A stretch of 64,000 nt of DNA from an uncultured Collinsella sp. (GCA_900540945.1 UQHQ01000003.1:51940-115939); one strand, 5' to 3'. Positions 36,768 through 46,389 are shown, counted from the first letter of the stretch. The notes: a model not told the origin generated them from the letters alone. A program made the numbers and translations.

Positions 36768-39700
36768 ATGAGGTGGACTACTGTTCGAGCGCTTTGCCGC
36801 CGCCTGACCGTTGCCGCGGTGACCCTCACCATGGTGACGGGTTCGTTGCCCGCGGGCGCGTTTGCCGAGACCCTCACCACCGACGGCACTTTTGTGCAGA
36901 CGGATAACGACCAAGCAGCCGATGCCGACGCCGCCGACCCCGCGCCCGATGCCGCCGACGCCGCGCCCGATGCCGGCGCTGCCGACCCCACAGTGCTCGA
37001 TACCGGTGACACCCCTACGCCCCCGGACTCCGAGATTGCATCGGCGGCAGGCCTGACGGGCGCTGGGCAGACCGAGAGCACGCCCGTGGCCACGCTTGCC
37101 ACCGATCTTGTCGAGGGGAAGGAGCTCGCCGAACAGCAGAAGCAGGAGGAGACCGCCGAAGCCGAAGCAACCTGGAATGAGGATCTTGGGCTCTGGATGA
37201 CCTCGAAGGGCGCCACGGGCGTAAAGGACGAATACGACGATGGCTACGTGGCCGGCGAGCAGACCCCCGCGCAGTACTACTTCTCGATTGATAGCCTCAC
37301 CAACGAAATTTCTATCGAGTATGGCGACGCGGGCATTACCACGTTGGAGGTGCCCTCGACCATCGACGACAAAAATGTCGTAAGCCTTACGGGTATGGGA
37401 AGCGCTGCGCTCACATCGATCACCTTCGCCCCTAATTCGCATGTCCGCTCGGTTGGAGGCTTGGGCGGCAGCAGCATCAAAGAGATCGCACTGCCCGATT
37501 CGGTCGAGGAGCTCAAGAGCTATGCATTCTACAAAAGCAAGACGCTCCAAACGGTAACCTGGCCCAACAACGCGGCCTTTACCACGATTCCCGAGCAGGC
37601 CTTTAAGGAATGTGAACAACTTGACGACAAGGTGGTGGCAACGCTGCCGACTTCGGTCAAAACTATCGACTATCTTGCATTCGCCTATTGCGGCGTGCCA
37701 CAGTTCTATGTCTCGGACACAACAGTGCTCACCTTTACGCAGATCAATGTGCCGGGCACGGTGGAGCGGATTGAGCGCAATGCCTTTGACGGGTGCTCGC
37801 ATGTGTCGTCGGTGACGATCGGCGACGGCGTTAAATATATCGGGGCGCTCGCGTTCGCCTCTCTTGATCCTGCGATTGCCGGCAAAGAGATTGTGCTACC
37901 CAAAAGCGTGGAAATGATAGAGTGGGGAGCTTTTGAGAACACGAGATACGGAAACGAGACGAACCATAATGCCGTTGCCCTGCGCGTGATGAACCCCGAT
38001 CTTCAGTTTGGTGAGGCGGGCTATCCGGGCGACTATAATGAGCGCGTGACAATCGATGGCGTAACGTATGCGATTCCCTTTAGTGAAGGCCAGACCATCT
38101 ATGCCTATGCGACCGATTCGGCTGGCAACCCCTCGATGGTCAAAAAGCTTGCCGATGCCGTGGCCGATCGCAAGGACTCCGTCGATTCCTCGAAGCCTGC
38201 CTACACGTTTGAGTGGATGGGCGAGGCGGCCCAGGTGACGGGCAAACTTCCCCAGAGCGCGACGGCTACACTCGTGCAGGCGGGGCAGTCCACGCCGCTG
38301 GCGGTTGGCGATGACGGCAGCTTTACAGCGGACGCTCTCTCCAAGACAGCAGCCACCCTGCGCATTTCGCTCAGCGGTTACTATGACATGGTGCTGGCGC
38401 GCCCGGGCGACCAGATGACGGGCACATGGAATATCGGAGAGATTAAGGCTGAGGACTTTACCAAGATTCCGGCTTCGCGCGCGATTGAACTTAATGTGGC
38501 CTATCTCGAACCGGTCGCAGGCCAGGATAAGACCGAACGCATTGAGCTCGATAGTCTCGATAACATCGATCTGACGGTGAAGAGCGGCGGCAAGACGCTT
38601 AAGCCTGCCAAGGGCGACAAGGAAAACGACTACCGTATCCAGGGTACAGCGCTCGTGGTGTCGCAGGCCATTGCCGATGCAGACCAGGATCTGGAGATAA
38701 CGCTCGAGCCCAAAGACAGCCTCAAGCTGGGTGGGGCGACGGCGACGGTGAAGCCTTCGGCCGGCAAGGTCGATATCGACTTGAAACCCTGGGGCACGGC
38801 GACGGTCACGACCAAGGGCGACTACCAGGGCGCCAACCGCGTGCTGGTGTTCCGTACGTCCGACGGCAAGCTAGTTGCCGACGGTGTCACCTATCTGATG
38901 GGTTACGAAGACGATGGCACCACGCCTATCATGAAGGCCGAGACGCCGCGCCTTAAGGCCGGTTCGTACACCATCGTCGCCTTTAACAAGACGAGCTACG
39001 ACATCCAAGCGACGAGCTATTCCACGTTTAGCCGCCTAGGGCTGACCGTGGGTAAGCATATCGCGCAAAAACAGGTGAAGATTGAGGACGGCAAACAGCT
39101 CGACGTGACGCTCGACGTCCCCACGTTTGACGTGGAGACGTATCGTGCCGAGCGCGGGCTGACGGCGGGCTCGGTTATCGCTGATTCGTCCGCGGTCGTT
39201 GGCGTGGAGACCGAGCTGCGCATTCATTACGAGCTCAAGGACAGCCAGGCTGCCAAGATTGAGATTCCGCTGGCCAAGGATGCCGTCGAGGAAGTGTCCG
39301 CAGGCTCTCGCGAAGCCGGCGCCAGCTCCGAGGCCATGTGGGCTAACGCAACTTGGGAGGGCGACAACCTCGTTCTCAATATGACGAAGAATGCGGGCGC
39401 CGATGTGTTTGTGCGCTTTAAGCCTAAGGCCGCGGGCACCTATGCCATCTCGCCGCTCATTACGCTGGGCGAGGTGACATTGCCGCTGGGGAGCACGACG
39501 CTTGAGGTTAGCGGATCGCGCATCGAGGTCGACAGCACCGACGTTCACAGCCTACTGGGCAATGTGGCCTACGTATACGCAGCGCCCGGCAAAAGCGCGC
39601 AGCTCACCGTGGGCGCGGGCGCCTCGGCTGCAAAGTACACCGGCAAGACCAATAAACTCGGCCGTGCCAAGATTGAATACGACCTGCCGCAGGATACGCT

Positions 39701-42700
39701 TGCCGCCGAGCGTGTGACGCTCGAAGCGCGCGTGGGCTCGACCGATGTTGCCGCCGCTGCTGCCGAGGTAACGGCTCGCAATTATGTGCGCTATGTTCCG
39801 GGTGCTTCGGTCTGGAACTTTGATGTGACGTATCGTGGCGGTACGCAAAACTTGGTCAAGGACGGCAAGGACACCGGCAAGAGCCTGTGGACCTTCCATC
39901 ATCTGCCACAAAAGAAGAACGCCTACTGGACCTTTGACATCACGCTCGAGGTGGGAAACGAAGAGGCCGCCGACACGCTCGACCTGTACGTGGACTGCGT
40001 GGATGGCAAGACGGTGACGATTCCTCTGACTCAAAAGTCGCGCGAGGGCACCCGTGTGCGCTATGTGGCGGAGTATGTGGACGAGGGATATCTCAAGCTG
40101 CTCGACGAGTTTAACAAGGCGAATGATTCAACCTATGTGAACTGCGGCAACTTTGAGCAGATCTTTATGCCACAGACCTACCGCATCTCCAATGCTCAGC
40201 TTATGACCATGCTGAGTTTTGACGCCAACGCTTCGGCCAAAAAGCATTCCGCCGCGGCCGAGGAGCGCCAGCAGGAGTTCTCGAATGCCGTGCAGCAGTG
40301 GCACGAGTATATGATGGATAACTCGTTTAATGATGTCGACGAGGCCTTTAACGACGCGATTGACCAGATGGTCGCCGATGCGTTTGCCGAAGAGGACAAG
40401 GACGGTAAAGAGGGCGAAGCCCAAGGTGGAGCTGCGTGTAAGGCTCGTCGCGCCCCTGCCGCCAGCGACGGCGAGGGTGATGGTGCTGGCAACGACGAGG
40501 CCGCGCAGTTTGCGGCTGAGCTCAAGGCCGCGGTCGGCGGGTCGTCGGCGCTGCTGACCCAGCAGGGCGACAGCTATGGCGTCAATGTGGACAAGATGAT
40601 CTTTGAGGATGCTTACGGCACCAGCGAGGATTGGTGTCAGGAACTCGCGGCGGCCCAGGGCGCGAACGCTGCGGATGCGGCCGCCATCAAGGAGCTCGTC
40701 GACCATGCATCGCGAGCGGAGTTTATTGCCCAGCAGGCCGAGGATCTGGTGGGCCAGTCGATGGGTATCGGCCAGCTCAACCAATACGGAAGCTGGAATG
40801 ACGCAACCGCTGCGGCGCTCAACAAGTGTGCGGGCATTAAGGCCAGCGAGTACAACGGCCAGTCGACGAGCGGGTTTAACGATTTGGGCCAGGTGCTCGG
40901 CAGCTCGCTGAGCTACAAGGCGGCTGACGACGATACCGTCAAGGGCTTTAAGGTCGCCGCGCCCGATGGCGAGCAGACGGCCTATATCGAGTCGGAGTTT
41001 ATCGAGAACTCCAATAACAACAAGAACCAGGCGCTTCTGTTTAACTCGATCGCCATGCAGTGCGACATTCTGGACAACCTGTACGACAACTGGAATGTGG
41101 TCCATAGCCTCAACAACTCCAAGGTGCGCGGATGGCTCATGGCCTGGAAGCTCAACGGCGACGTGAGCGCCCATATGAAGCTCATCCGCACGATCCGTTC
41201 GCTCAAGAGCTATAAGATCGAGTGCGAGATGTTCGGACAGGTCTTTAAGACCGACGCGTGGAAGGCGGCCGGTCAGGCGTTTCCCGCGGCGACCCAGGGC
41301 ATCGGCATCTTTACCGGCATTTACGGCGTGAACGATGCCAGCAAGAACTGGGAGAACGTGAACGTCCGCATGCAGAAGGTGAAGGGCGAGCGCGAGGGCT
41401 ATGAGCTTCAGCATACGCGCTTGCTTGCCAAGCCCGAGAAGACCGAGGACGACTGGAAGTGCATTTACGCGCTGCGTGACGCCATGGAGAAGGCGCGTGC
41501 GTTTGAGGATCTGCTGTATCGCCAGCTCTGCCACGATAGCACCGATGTGGCAGTGGGCTCCATTATGACAATCGCCGGCGTGCTGACGGCCGGTTCGGCG
41601 GGTACCGTGGTGGGCGCTGCCTATGATGCGGCTTCGACCAGCGTAGGTTCGGAGCGCGCGATTAAGCTGACCAATGCCGAATGCGCCTACGATGTTGCCT
41701 GCGAGCAGGTGGAGCGCGCGTGCCAGAATCGCATTACGGTCAACTGGGGCGAGCTGACCGATGCCGAGGTCTACAAGGCCAACAAGGACGGCTTGATCTC
41801 GGACGAGAAGATGCAGTCGATCTTCGAGGCGCGTTACCGCAATGTGGCTGCCAAGGCTGCACCCGACCCTGCGGGCGTGGTGTACGAGGGCCTGCTGTCC
41901 AATACGGTTGAAGGCGCGACGGTTGAGCTGTGGAGCGCCGACAATGCGGCCGGTACCAATGCGGTGCGTTGGGATGCCGAGGAGTATGAGCAGGACAATC
42001 CGCTTGCAACGGGTGCGGACGGCGCGTACAACTGGAATACGCCGACCGGCTGGTATCAGGTGCGCGTGACCAAGGACGGGTATGAGGAGGCGCGTTCGGC
42101 TTGGCTGCGCGTGCCGCCGATTCAGACTGAGGTGAACATTGGCTTGGCGTCGACGGCGGCGCCCGAGGTGGCCTCGGCCCATGCCTATACCGATTGCATC
42201 GAGGTTGAGTTTGCGCAGTATATGGATGCGAGCGACGATGCCCTGGTCGCATTGCGCGCGCAGGGCTTGGGCGACGTGACGTATACGTGGCTCGACAAAC
42301 AGGACGATCCCAATGGCAAGCCGCTATCGCGCGTGCTGCGTATTCGCTATGCCGATGCGCGTGAGGCGGGCTCGACGGTGGCGTTTGAGCTCGACGGTGC
42401 TCGCAACTACGCCGGCACGGCCATGGCGCGCTGGGCAAGTGGCGAGCTTGTCGTGGGCGTTCGTGCCGACAAGCTCAAACTCAACGTGGAGCAGGCCGTG
42501 ACCATGCTTGATGGCAGTGACTTTGAGCTGGTGGCGCACGTGACCGATAAGGCGGGCAAGCCGTTTGCGGGCGCCAAGGTTAGTGTTGGGCTGGAGTCCT
42601 CGGCTATCTGCTCTGTCGATGCCACCCAGGCCGTGACGGGCGAGGACGGTGCGGCGACGTTTGTGCTGCATGGTGCTCTGCCCGGTTTGACGACGTTGAC

Positions 42701-43370
42701 GGCGGCGGTGGGCGGCACGGCGCTGTCCAAGCAGGTCGACGTTCGCGTGTCTGCCGAGGCAGTGCGACCGGCGCGACCGGTGGCGACGATTGGTGCGACG
42801 ACGTTTGGTGCATGGTCGCCCAAGGAGAACTACATTACGGTGCCCAAGGGCACGAAGCTGGAGCTTTCTGCCGAGGATGGCACGACGATTTGGTACACCA
42901 CCAACGACACCTGTCCCTGCCGTGACGAAGACCGCGTAAAGTACACCGAGCCCATTGCGCTCGATAGCAACATGTATGTGCGCATTGCGGCGCAACGCCC
43001 TGGCATGTCGTACAGTGAGTATTCCGAGCGTCTGAACATTACGATTACGGTGACCGATGAGGTGGTGCCTGAGCCGACGCCCGATCCCAGTCTGAAGCCA
43101 GAGCCCGAGCCGACGCCTGACGGCGGCGAGCAGGGCGGCGGTACGGATGGCTCTAGTGGCGCCGGGGTCCCTGCGGGCAGTTCGACTTCGACGACGACCA
43201 CGGTGACGACGGACAAGTCCAAGGGTAAGGGCGAGAACGGCAAGAAGTCTGGCGGCACGGAGCTCGCCAGCACGGGTGACTCCGCCGCGATGACAGTCGC
43301 CGCTCTGGGCATCGCTGGCGCAACCGTTGCCGCGGCCGGCATCGCCGCGACTAAGCGTCGCAAGCGTTAG
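36768..43370 (+). CDS. Giant LAxTG-anchored surface protein 2
   Basis: 2200 residues, the largest gene here. Signal peptide to about Ala33. BspA-type leucine-rich repeats at about 180-395 (IKEIALPDSVEELKSYAFYK, VERIERNAFDGCSHVSSVTI). Beta domains follow to about 1130; a long helical region with an acidic DGKEGE..GDGAGNDE linker covers about 1140-1700. A carboxypeptidase-regulatory/CNA-B-like module lies near 1710-1790 (EGATVELWS..GAYNWNTPTGWYQVRVTK). A bacterial Ig-like module lies near 1900-1990 and a chitobiase-C-terminal-like module near 2005-2095 (TKLELSAEDGTTIWYTTN). A Pro/Glu/Ser/Thr stretch and the anchor LASTGD..KRRKR (from ~2165) end it. ATG 36768 follows GGAAAGG. Probable adhesin. 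Confidence 0.88.
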   Translation: MRWTTVRALCRRLTVAAVTLTMVTGSLPAGAFAETLTTDGTFVQTDNDQAADADAADPAPDAADAAPDAGAADPTVLDTGDTPTPPDSEIASAAGLTGAGQTESTPVATLATDLVEGKELAEQQKQEETAEAEATWNEDLGLWMTSKGATGVKDEYDDGYVAGEQTPAQYYFSIDSLTNEISIEYGDAGITTLEVPSTIDDKNVVSLTGMGSAALTSITFAPNSHVRSVGGLGGSSIKEIALPDSVEELKSYAFYKSKTLQTVTWPNNAAFTTIPEQAFKECEQLDDKVVATLPTSVKTIDYLAFAYCGVPQFYVSDTTVLTFTQINVPGTVERIERNAFDGCSHVSSVTIGDGVKYIGALAFASLDPAIAGKEIVLPKSVEMIEWGAFENTRYGNETNHNAVALRVMNPDLQFGEAGYPGDYNERVTIDGVTYAIPFSEGQTIYAYATDSAGNPSMVKKLADAVADRKDSVDSSKPAYTFEWMGEAAQVTGKLPQSATATLVQAGQSTPLAVGDDGSFTADALSKTAATLRISLSGYYDMVLARPGDQMTGTWNIGEIKAEDFTKIPASRAIELNVAYLEPVAGQDKTERIELDSLDNIDLTVKSGGKTLKPAKGDKENDYRIQGTALVVSQAIADADQDLEITLEPKDSLKLGGATATVKPSAGKVDIDLKPWGTATVTTKGDYQGANRVLVFRTSDGKLVADGVTYLMGYEDDGTTPIMKAETPRLKAGSYTIVAFNKTSYDIQATSYSTFSRLGLTVGKHIAQKQVKIEDGKQLDVTLDVPTFDVETYRAERGLTAGSVIADSSAVVGVETELRIHYELKDSQAAKIEIPLAKDAVEEVSAGSREAGASSEAMWANATWEGDNLVLNMTKNAGADVFVRFKPKAAGTYAISPLITLGEVTLPLGSTTLEVSGSRIEVDSTDVHSLLGNVAYVYAAPGKSAQLTVGAGASAAKYTGKTNKLGRAKIEYDLPQDTLAAERVTLEARVGSTDVAAAAAEVTARNYVRYVPGASVWNFDVTYRGGTQNLVKDGKDTGKSLWTFHHLPQKKNAYWTFDITLEVGNEEAADTLDLYVDCVDGKTVTIPLTQKSREGTRVRYVAEYVDEGYLKLLDEFNKANDSTYVNCGNFEQIFMPQTYRISNAQLMTMLSFDANASAKKHSAAAEERQQEFSNAVQQWHEYMMDNSFNDVDEAFNDAIDQMVADAFAEEDKDGKEGEAQGGAACKARRAPAASDGEGDGAGNDEAAQFAAELKAAVGGSSALLTQQGDSYGVNVDKMIFEDAYGTSEDWCQELAAAQGANAADAAAIKELVDHASRAEFIAQQAEDLVGQSMGIGQLNQYGSWNDATAAALNKCAGIKASEYNGQSTSGFNDLGQVLGSSLSYKAADDDTVKGFKVAAPDGEQTAYIESEFIENSNNNKNQALLFNSIAMQCDILDNLYDNWNVVHSLNNSKVRGWLMAWKLNGDVSAHMKLIRTIRSLKSYKIECEMFGQVFKTDAWKAAGQAFPAATQGIGIFTGIYGVNDASKNWENVNVRMQKVKGEREGYELQHTRLLAKPEKTEDDWKCIYALRDAMEKARAFEDLLYRQLCHDSTDVAVGSIMTIAGVLTAGSAGTVVGAAYDAASTSVGSERAIKLTNAECAYDVACEQVERACQNRITVNWGELTDAEVYKANKDGLISDEKMQSIFEARYRNVAAKAAPDPAGVVYEGLLSNTVEGATVELWSADNAAGTNAVRWDAEEYEQDNPLATGADGAYNWNTPTGWYQVRVTKDGYEEARSAWLRVPPIQTEVNIGLASTAAPEVASAHAYTDCIEVEFAQYMDASDDALVALRAQGLGDVTYTWLDKQDDPNGKPLSRVLRIRYADAREAGSTVAFELDGARNYAGTAMARWASGELVVGVRADKLKLNVEQAVTMLDGSDFELVAHVTDKAGKPFAGAKVSVGLESSAICSVDATQAVTGEDGAATFVLHGALPGLTTLTAAVGGTALSKQVDVRVSAEAVRPARPVATIGATTFGAWSPKENYITVPKGTKLELSAEDGTTIWYTTNDTCPCRDEDRVKYTEPIALDSNMYVRIAAQRPGMSYSEYSERLNITITVTDEVVPEPTPDPSLKPEPEPTPDGGEQGGGTDGSSGAGVPAGSSTSTTTTVTTDKSKGKGENGKKSGGTELASTGDSAAMTVAALGIAGATVAAAGIAATKRRKR

Positions 43371-43407
43371 GTTTTGGCGACAGCGCCCATCCTCGGCTTT
43401 AGCAAAA

Positions 43408-43623
43408 TCTCAATCTGTAACACCAAGCTGCCCAAAACGGCTCCAGGTGTTACAGATTGAGACGAACTGTTCGGCCGCCAACCTAACGTCTCGATCTGTA
43501 ACACATAGCGAGGAATTTGGCCTCTAACTGTTACAGATTGAGATAAAGAGGCGGCGGCGGGCGCAATATCTCGATCTGTAACAGTTACGATGCTCAACAG
43601 GGCCTAACTGTTACAGATTGAGA
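43408..43623. repeat. Palindrome array 2 (3 units)
   Basis: Same 15-25-15 design: arms at 43408-43422/43448-43462, 43489-43503/43529-43543 and 43569-43583/43609-43623; linkers 26 and 25 nt. Units 1 and 2 and the linker between them are close copies of array 1 (22 of 25, 20 of 25 and 24 of 26 identical), so the array was duplicated together with the 3' end of the upstream LAxTG gene. The gap 43371-43775 holds no gene. Confidence 0.92.
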
Positions 43624-43658
43624 CAAACGCCGGAATTAGTTTGCCGACCAGGCCCCCA

Positions 43659-43693
43659 ACCACCACAAAGGTGCCTGTCCCCATCGTGGTGGT
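43659..43693. repeat. REP-like hairpin after array 2
   Basis: ACCACCAC (43659-43666) and GTGGTGGT (43686-43693) enclose AAAGGTGCCTGTCCCCATC, the reverse complement of the GGGGACAGGCACCTTT signature. Confidence 0.8.
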
Positions 43694-43711
43694 CTGGCGG
43701 CCGGTATAGAA

Positions 43712-43747
43712 AAAGTCCCCGCCGGGCGCGTGCTCGACGGGGACTTT
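43712..43747 (-). terminator. Rho-independent terminator of the nfn operon
   Basis: AAAGTCCCCG (43712-43721) and CGGGGACTTT (43738-43747) form a 10-bp stem; on the minus strand it is followed by CTTTTT, 29 nt downstream of the nfnB stop. Confidence 0.88.
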
Positions 43748-43775
43748 GCCGTTTGGTGGCTAGCGCTGCAGGTGA

Positions 43776-45185
43776 TTACTCGCCCAGCAGGCTCTTGGTG
43801 ATCGAAGCGGCGGCCTTCTTGCCGGCGCCCATCGCCAGAATGACCGTAGCGGCACCGGTGACGATGTCGCCGCCGGCCCAGATGCGGGGATCGGTGGTCT
43901 GGCCGGTCTCCTCGTCGGCGACGATGTAGCCCCACTTGTTGAGCTCCATCTTGCCGCCGATCTTGGCAGCGAAGGGGTTGGCGTTGGTGCCGATAGCCGA
44001 GATCGCGACGTCGCAGGGGATCTCCTCGATGGCGCCCTCGATGGGCACCGGGCGACGGCGGCCGGACTCGTCGGGCTCGCCGAGCTCCATCTTCTGGACC
44101 TTGACGGCGCACACGGAGCCGTCCTCGCCAGCGACAAACTCGAGCGGGGAGACGAGCGGTAGAACCTCGACGCCCTCGGCCTTGGCATGGTGCAGCTCAG
44201 CGCGACGGCAGGGCATCTCATCCTCGGTACGACGATAGGCGATGATGGCGTGCTCGGCGCCCAGGCGCTTGGCGGTACGGACGGCGTCCATAGCCACGTT
44301 GCCGCCACCAAAGACGACGACGTTCTTGCCGTGCTTGGTGGGGGTGTCGTACTCGGGGAACTTGTTGGCCTTCATCAGGTTCACGCGGGTGAGGTACTCG
44401 TTCGCGAAGAAGACGTTGGGCAGGTTCTCGCCGGGGACGTTGAGGAACTTGGGCAGGCCGGCGCCAGTCGCCACGTAGATGGCGTCGAAGCCCTGCTCGA
44501 ACAGCTCCTCGGCCGTGGCCATGTTGCCCACGACGGAGTTGTACTCAAACTTGACGCCCATGTCCTCCAGGCCGTCAATCTCGCGCTTGACGACTGCCTT
44601 GGGCAGACGGAACTCGGGGATGCCGTAGACCAGCACGCCGCCGCCGGTGAAGAATGCCTCGAAGACGGTGACGTCAAAGCCGTTACGGGCGAGCTCGCCA
44701 GCGCAGGTGATGCCGGACGGGCCAGAGCCGACGACGGCGACCTTCTTGCCGTTCTTGGGGGCCATCTTGGGCGTGGAAGCGAGCTCGGGGCGGTCACCCA
44801 GGAAGCGCTCGAGCTGGCCGATGGCCACGGGCTCGGACTTCTTACCACGGATGCACTTGCCCTCGCACTGGTTCTCCTGCGGGCAGACGCGGCCGCAGAT
44901 AGCGGGAAGCATGGAGTCCTCGCGGATGGTATCGAGGGCGCCGCCGAAGTCCTTCGCGCGGATCTGCTCGATAAAGCGGGGGATGTTGATGTTGACGGGG
45001 CAGCCCTCAACACAGAACGGCTTCTTGCAGTTGAGGCAGCGCTCGGCCTCGGCTAGCGCCATCTCCTCGGTGAAGCCCTTGTCGACGGGGCGGAAGTCGC
45101 AGGCGCGCTCGGCAGCCGGCTCCTCGTTATCGGGGGTGCGGGGTGACTTCATATCGGCAACGAAACGACCGTTAACTAGTGGCAT
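43776..45185 (-). CDS. nfnB: NfnB-like / glutamate-synthase-small-subunit-like NADPH oxidoreductase
   Basis: 469 residues. The N-terminal double iron-sulfur region (CLNCKKPFCVEGCPV and CGRVCPQENQCEGKCIRG) is followed by two Rossmann folds, an FAD site VAVVGSGPSGITCAGELARNG and an NADPH site VVVFGGGNVAMDAVRTAKRLG. The C-terminal AGGDIVTGAATVILAMGAGKKAA is typical of GltD/NfnB proteins. Beside an NfnA homologue it most likely forms the electron-bifurcating NADH-dependent ferredoxin:NADP oxidoreductase; sulfide dehydrogenase SudAB is an older name for similar pairs. It overlaps nfnA by 10 nt. Confidence 0.88.
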   Translation of the reverse strand: MPLVNGRFVADMKSPRTPDNEEPAAERACDFRPVDKGFTEEMALAEAERCLNCKKPFCVEGCPVNINIPRFIEQIRAKDFGGALDTIREDSMLPAICGRVCPQENQCEGKCIRGKKSEPVAIGQLERFLGDRPELASTPKMAPKNGKKVAVVGSGPSGITCAGELARNGFDVTVFEAFFTGGGVLVYGIPEFRLPKAVVKREIDGLEDMGVKFEYNSVVGNMATAEELFEQGFDAIYVATGAGLPKFLNVPGENLPNVFFANEYLTRVNLMKANKFPEYDTPTKHGKNVVVFGGGNVAMDAVRTAKRLGAEHAIIAYRRTEDEMPCRRAELHHAKAEGVEVLPLVSPLEFVAGEDGSVCAVKVQKMELGEPDESGRRRPVPIEGAIEEIPCDVAISAIGTNANPFAAKIGGKMELNKWGYIVADEETGQTTDPRIWAGGDIVTGAATVILAMGAGKKAAASITKSLLGE

Positions 45186-46015
45186 GCGCAGCTCTTTTCC
45201 TCATAGGCCTTGAGGGACGCGCCCTCTTCGGAACGATAAGCGGCCTGGCGGGCACGAAGGTCATCCCAGTCGACCAGGGTGGCATCGAAGTCGGGGCCGT
45301 CGACGCAAGCGAACTTGGTCACGCCGCCCACCTCGACGCGGCAGCAGCCGCACATACCGGTGCCGTCAACCATGATGGGGTTGAGCGACGCGGTGATGGG
45401 GGTGTCGTACTTCTGGGCGGTGAGGGTCGAGAACTTCATCATCGGAACGGGGCCGACGCAGAAGACCTGGCTCACGGCCTTGTCCTGCAGCAGACGCTCC
45501 AGTGGAGCGGTGACAACGCCCTGCTCGCCGTAGGAACCGTCGTCAGTGGTGATGTGGATGTGGTCCTCGTCGAGGAGCTCGCGGAACTGATCCTCCATGA
45601 GTAGGAGGTCCTTGGTGCGGGCGCCCATGATGGCGTGCACCTCGTGACCGGTCTCGACCAGGTGCTTGGCGACCGGGAAGGCAATTGCCAGGCCGACGCC
45701 GCCGCCAATGACGGCGCAGGGGCCCTCAGCCATCTCGGTGGGAACGCCCAGCGGGCCCACGACGTCGCGCAGCGACTCGCCGGCCTCGTAGGTGGAAAGC
45801 ATCTCGGTGGTCTTGCCGATCACCATGAAGATGAACTCGACCCAGCCCTCGTCACCGTTCCAGCCGGCCAGGGTAAACGGGACACGCTCGCCCGTCTCAT
45901 TGGCGCGAACCATGAGGAACTGTCCAGCGTGCGCATGCTTGGCGATTGCGGGCGCCTCGATGCGGAACTTGAACACCTTCTCCGAGAACTGCGTCTTCTC
46001 CAGGATCTTATACAT
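45176..46015 (-). CDS. nfnA: NfnA-like ferredoxin-NADP reductase subunit
   Basis: 279 residues. An FAD-binding beta barrel (ERVPFTLAGWNGDEGWVEFIF) and NAD-binding domain (CAVIGGGVGLAIAFPVAKHL) are followed by a C-terminal [2Fe-2S] ligand set (GTGMCGCCRVEVGGVTKFAC), the pattern of dihydroorotate-dehydrogenase electron-transfer subunits and NfnA. No pyrD is adjacent, which favours Nfn. GAGAGGG precedes the start at 46015. First gene of the pair, behind a TATAAT promoter. Confidence 0.88.
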   Translation of the reverse strand: MYKILEKTQFSEKVFKFRIEAPAIAKHAHAGQFLMVRANETGERVPFTLAGWNGDEGWVEFIFMVIGKTTEMLSTYEAGESLRDVVGPLGVPTEMAEGPCAVIGGGVGLAIAFPVAKHLVETGHEVHAIMGARTKDLLLMEDQFRELLDEDHIHITTDDGSYGEQGVVTAPLERLLQDKAVSQVFCVGPVPMMKFSTLTAQKYDTPITASLNPIMVDGTGMCGCCRVEVGGVTKFACVDGPDFDATLVDWDDLRARQAAYRSEEGASLKAYEEKSCACH

Positions 46016-46120
46016 AGAACCCCTCTCTTGTTAGGGCGACCGAACCGTGCCTCCACGGAAATGGACGGTAGCCCGAATAAAACCGTACGCGCACAGGCGT
46101 TGTGCAGACATACGGTGCAA

Positions 46121-46126
46121 ATTATA
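46121..46126 (-). promoter_or_regulatory. -10 element for nfnAB
   Basis: On the minus strand GGGTATAAT, a perfect -10 hexamer about 105 nt before the nfnA start. No good -35 is visible at 17 nt; the preceding G-rich extension may compensate. Confidence 0.5.
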
Positions 46127-46188
46127 CCCTCATGGACATGTCGCTTACGTGTATCTTCGGCGGTTGGGAGCAGGGTTTATCCACTTTG

Positions 46189-46388
46189 GCCTACCAAATA
46201 GGGGCAGGTTTATTTTGGTCAGTTTTATCGGGTAAAACGGCAAAGGGGGCCGGCCTCGGGTTGTGATGAGGTCGGCCCCCTTTGGGGCGCTATGTGTGTA
46301 AGTCGGCGCGCGGTTGATTGCGATGCAACAACTGAGGTGTTTCCGCAGATAAAACCTGCCAAAATAAACCTGTCCCTAAATGGTAGGC
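46189..46388. repeat. Composite inverted repeat bracketing a terminator
   Basis: Left arm 46189-46229 and right arm 46348-46388 are 41-nt inverted copies with several mismatches (GCCTACCAAATAGGGGCAGG against GCCTACCATTTAGGGACAGG, ending TTTTATC). Between them lies AAAGGGGGCCGGCCTC / GAGGTCGGCCCCCTTT (about 46242-46282), a strong hairpin with purine/T ends that can terminate pth transcription on the minus strand. The right arm ends 1 nt before the pth stop codon. Nothing else is recognised in the 374-nt gap. Confidence 0.82.
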
Positions 46389-46389
46389 T

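Noticed and set aside
45176..46015. PyrK (dihydroorotate dehydrogenase electron-transfer subunit)
   Set aside because: The sequence type fits, but no pyrD is adjacent and the partner gene is NfnB-like, so NfnA is the better reading.
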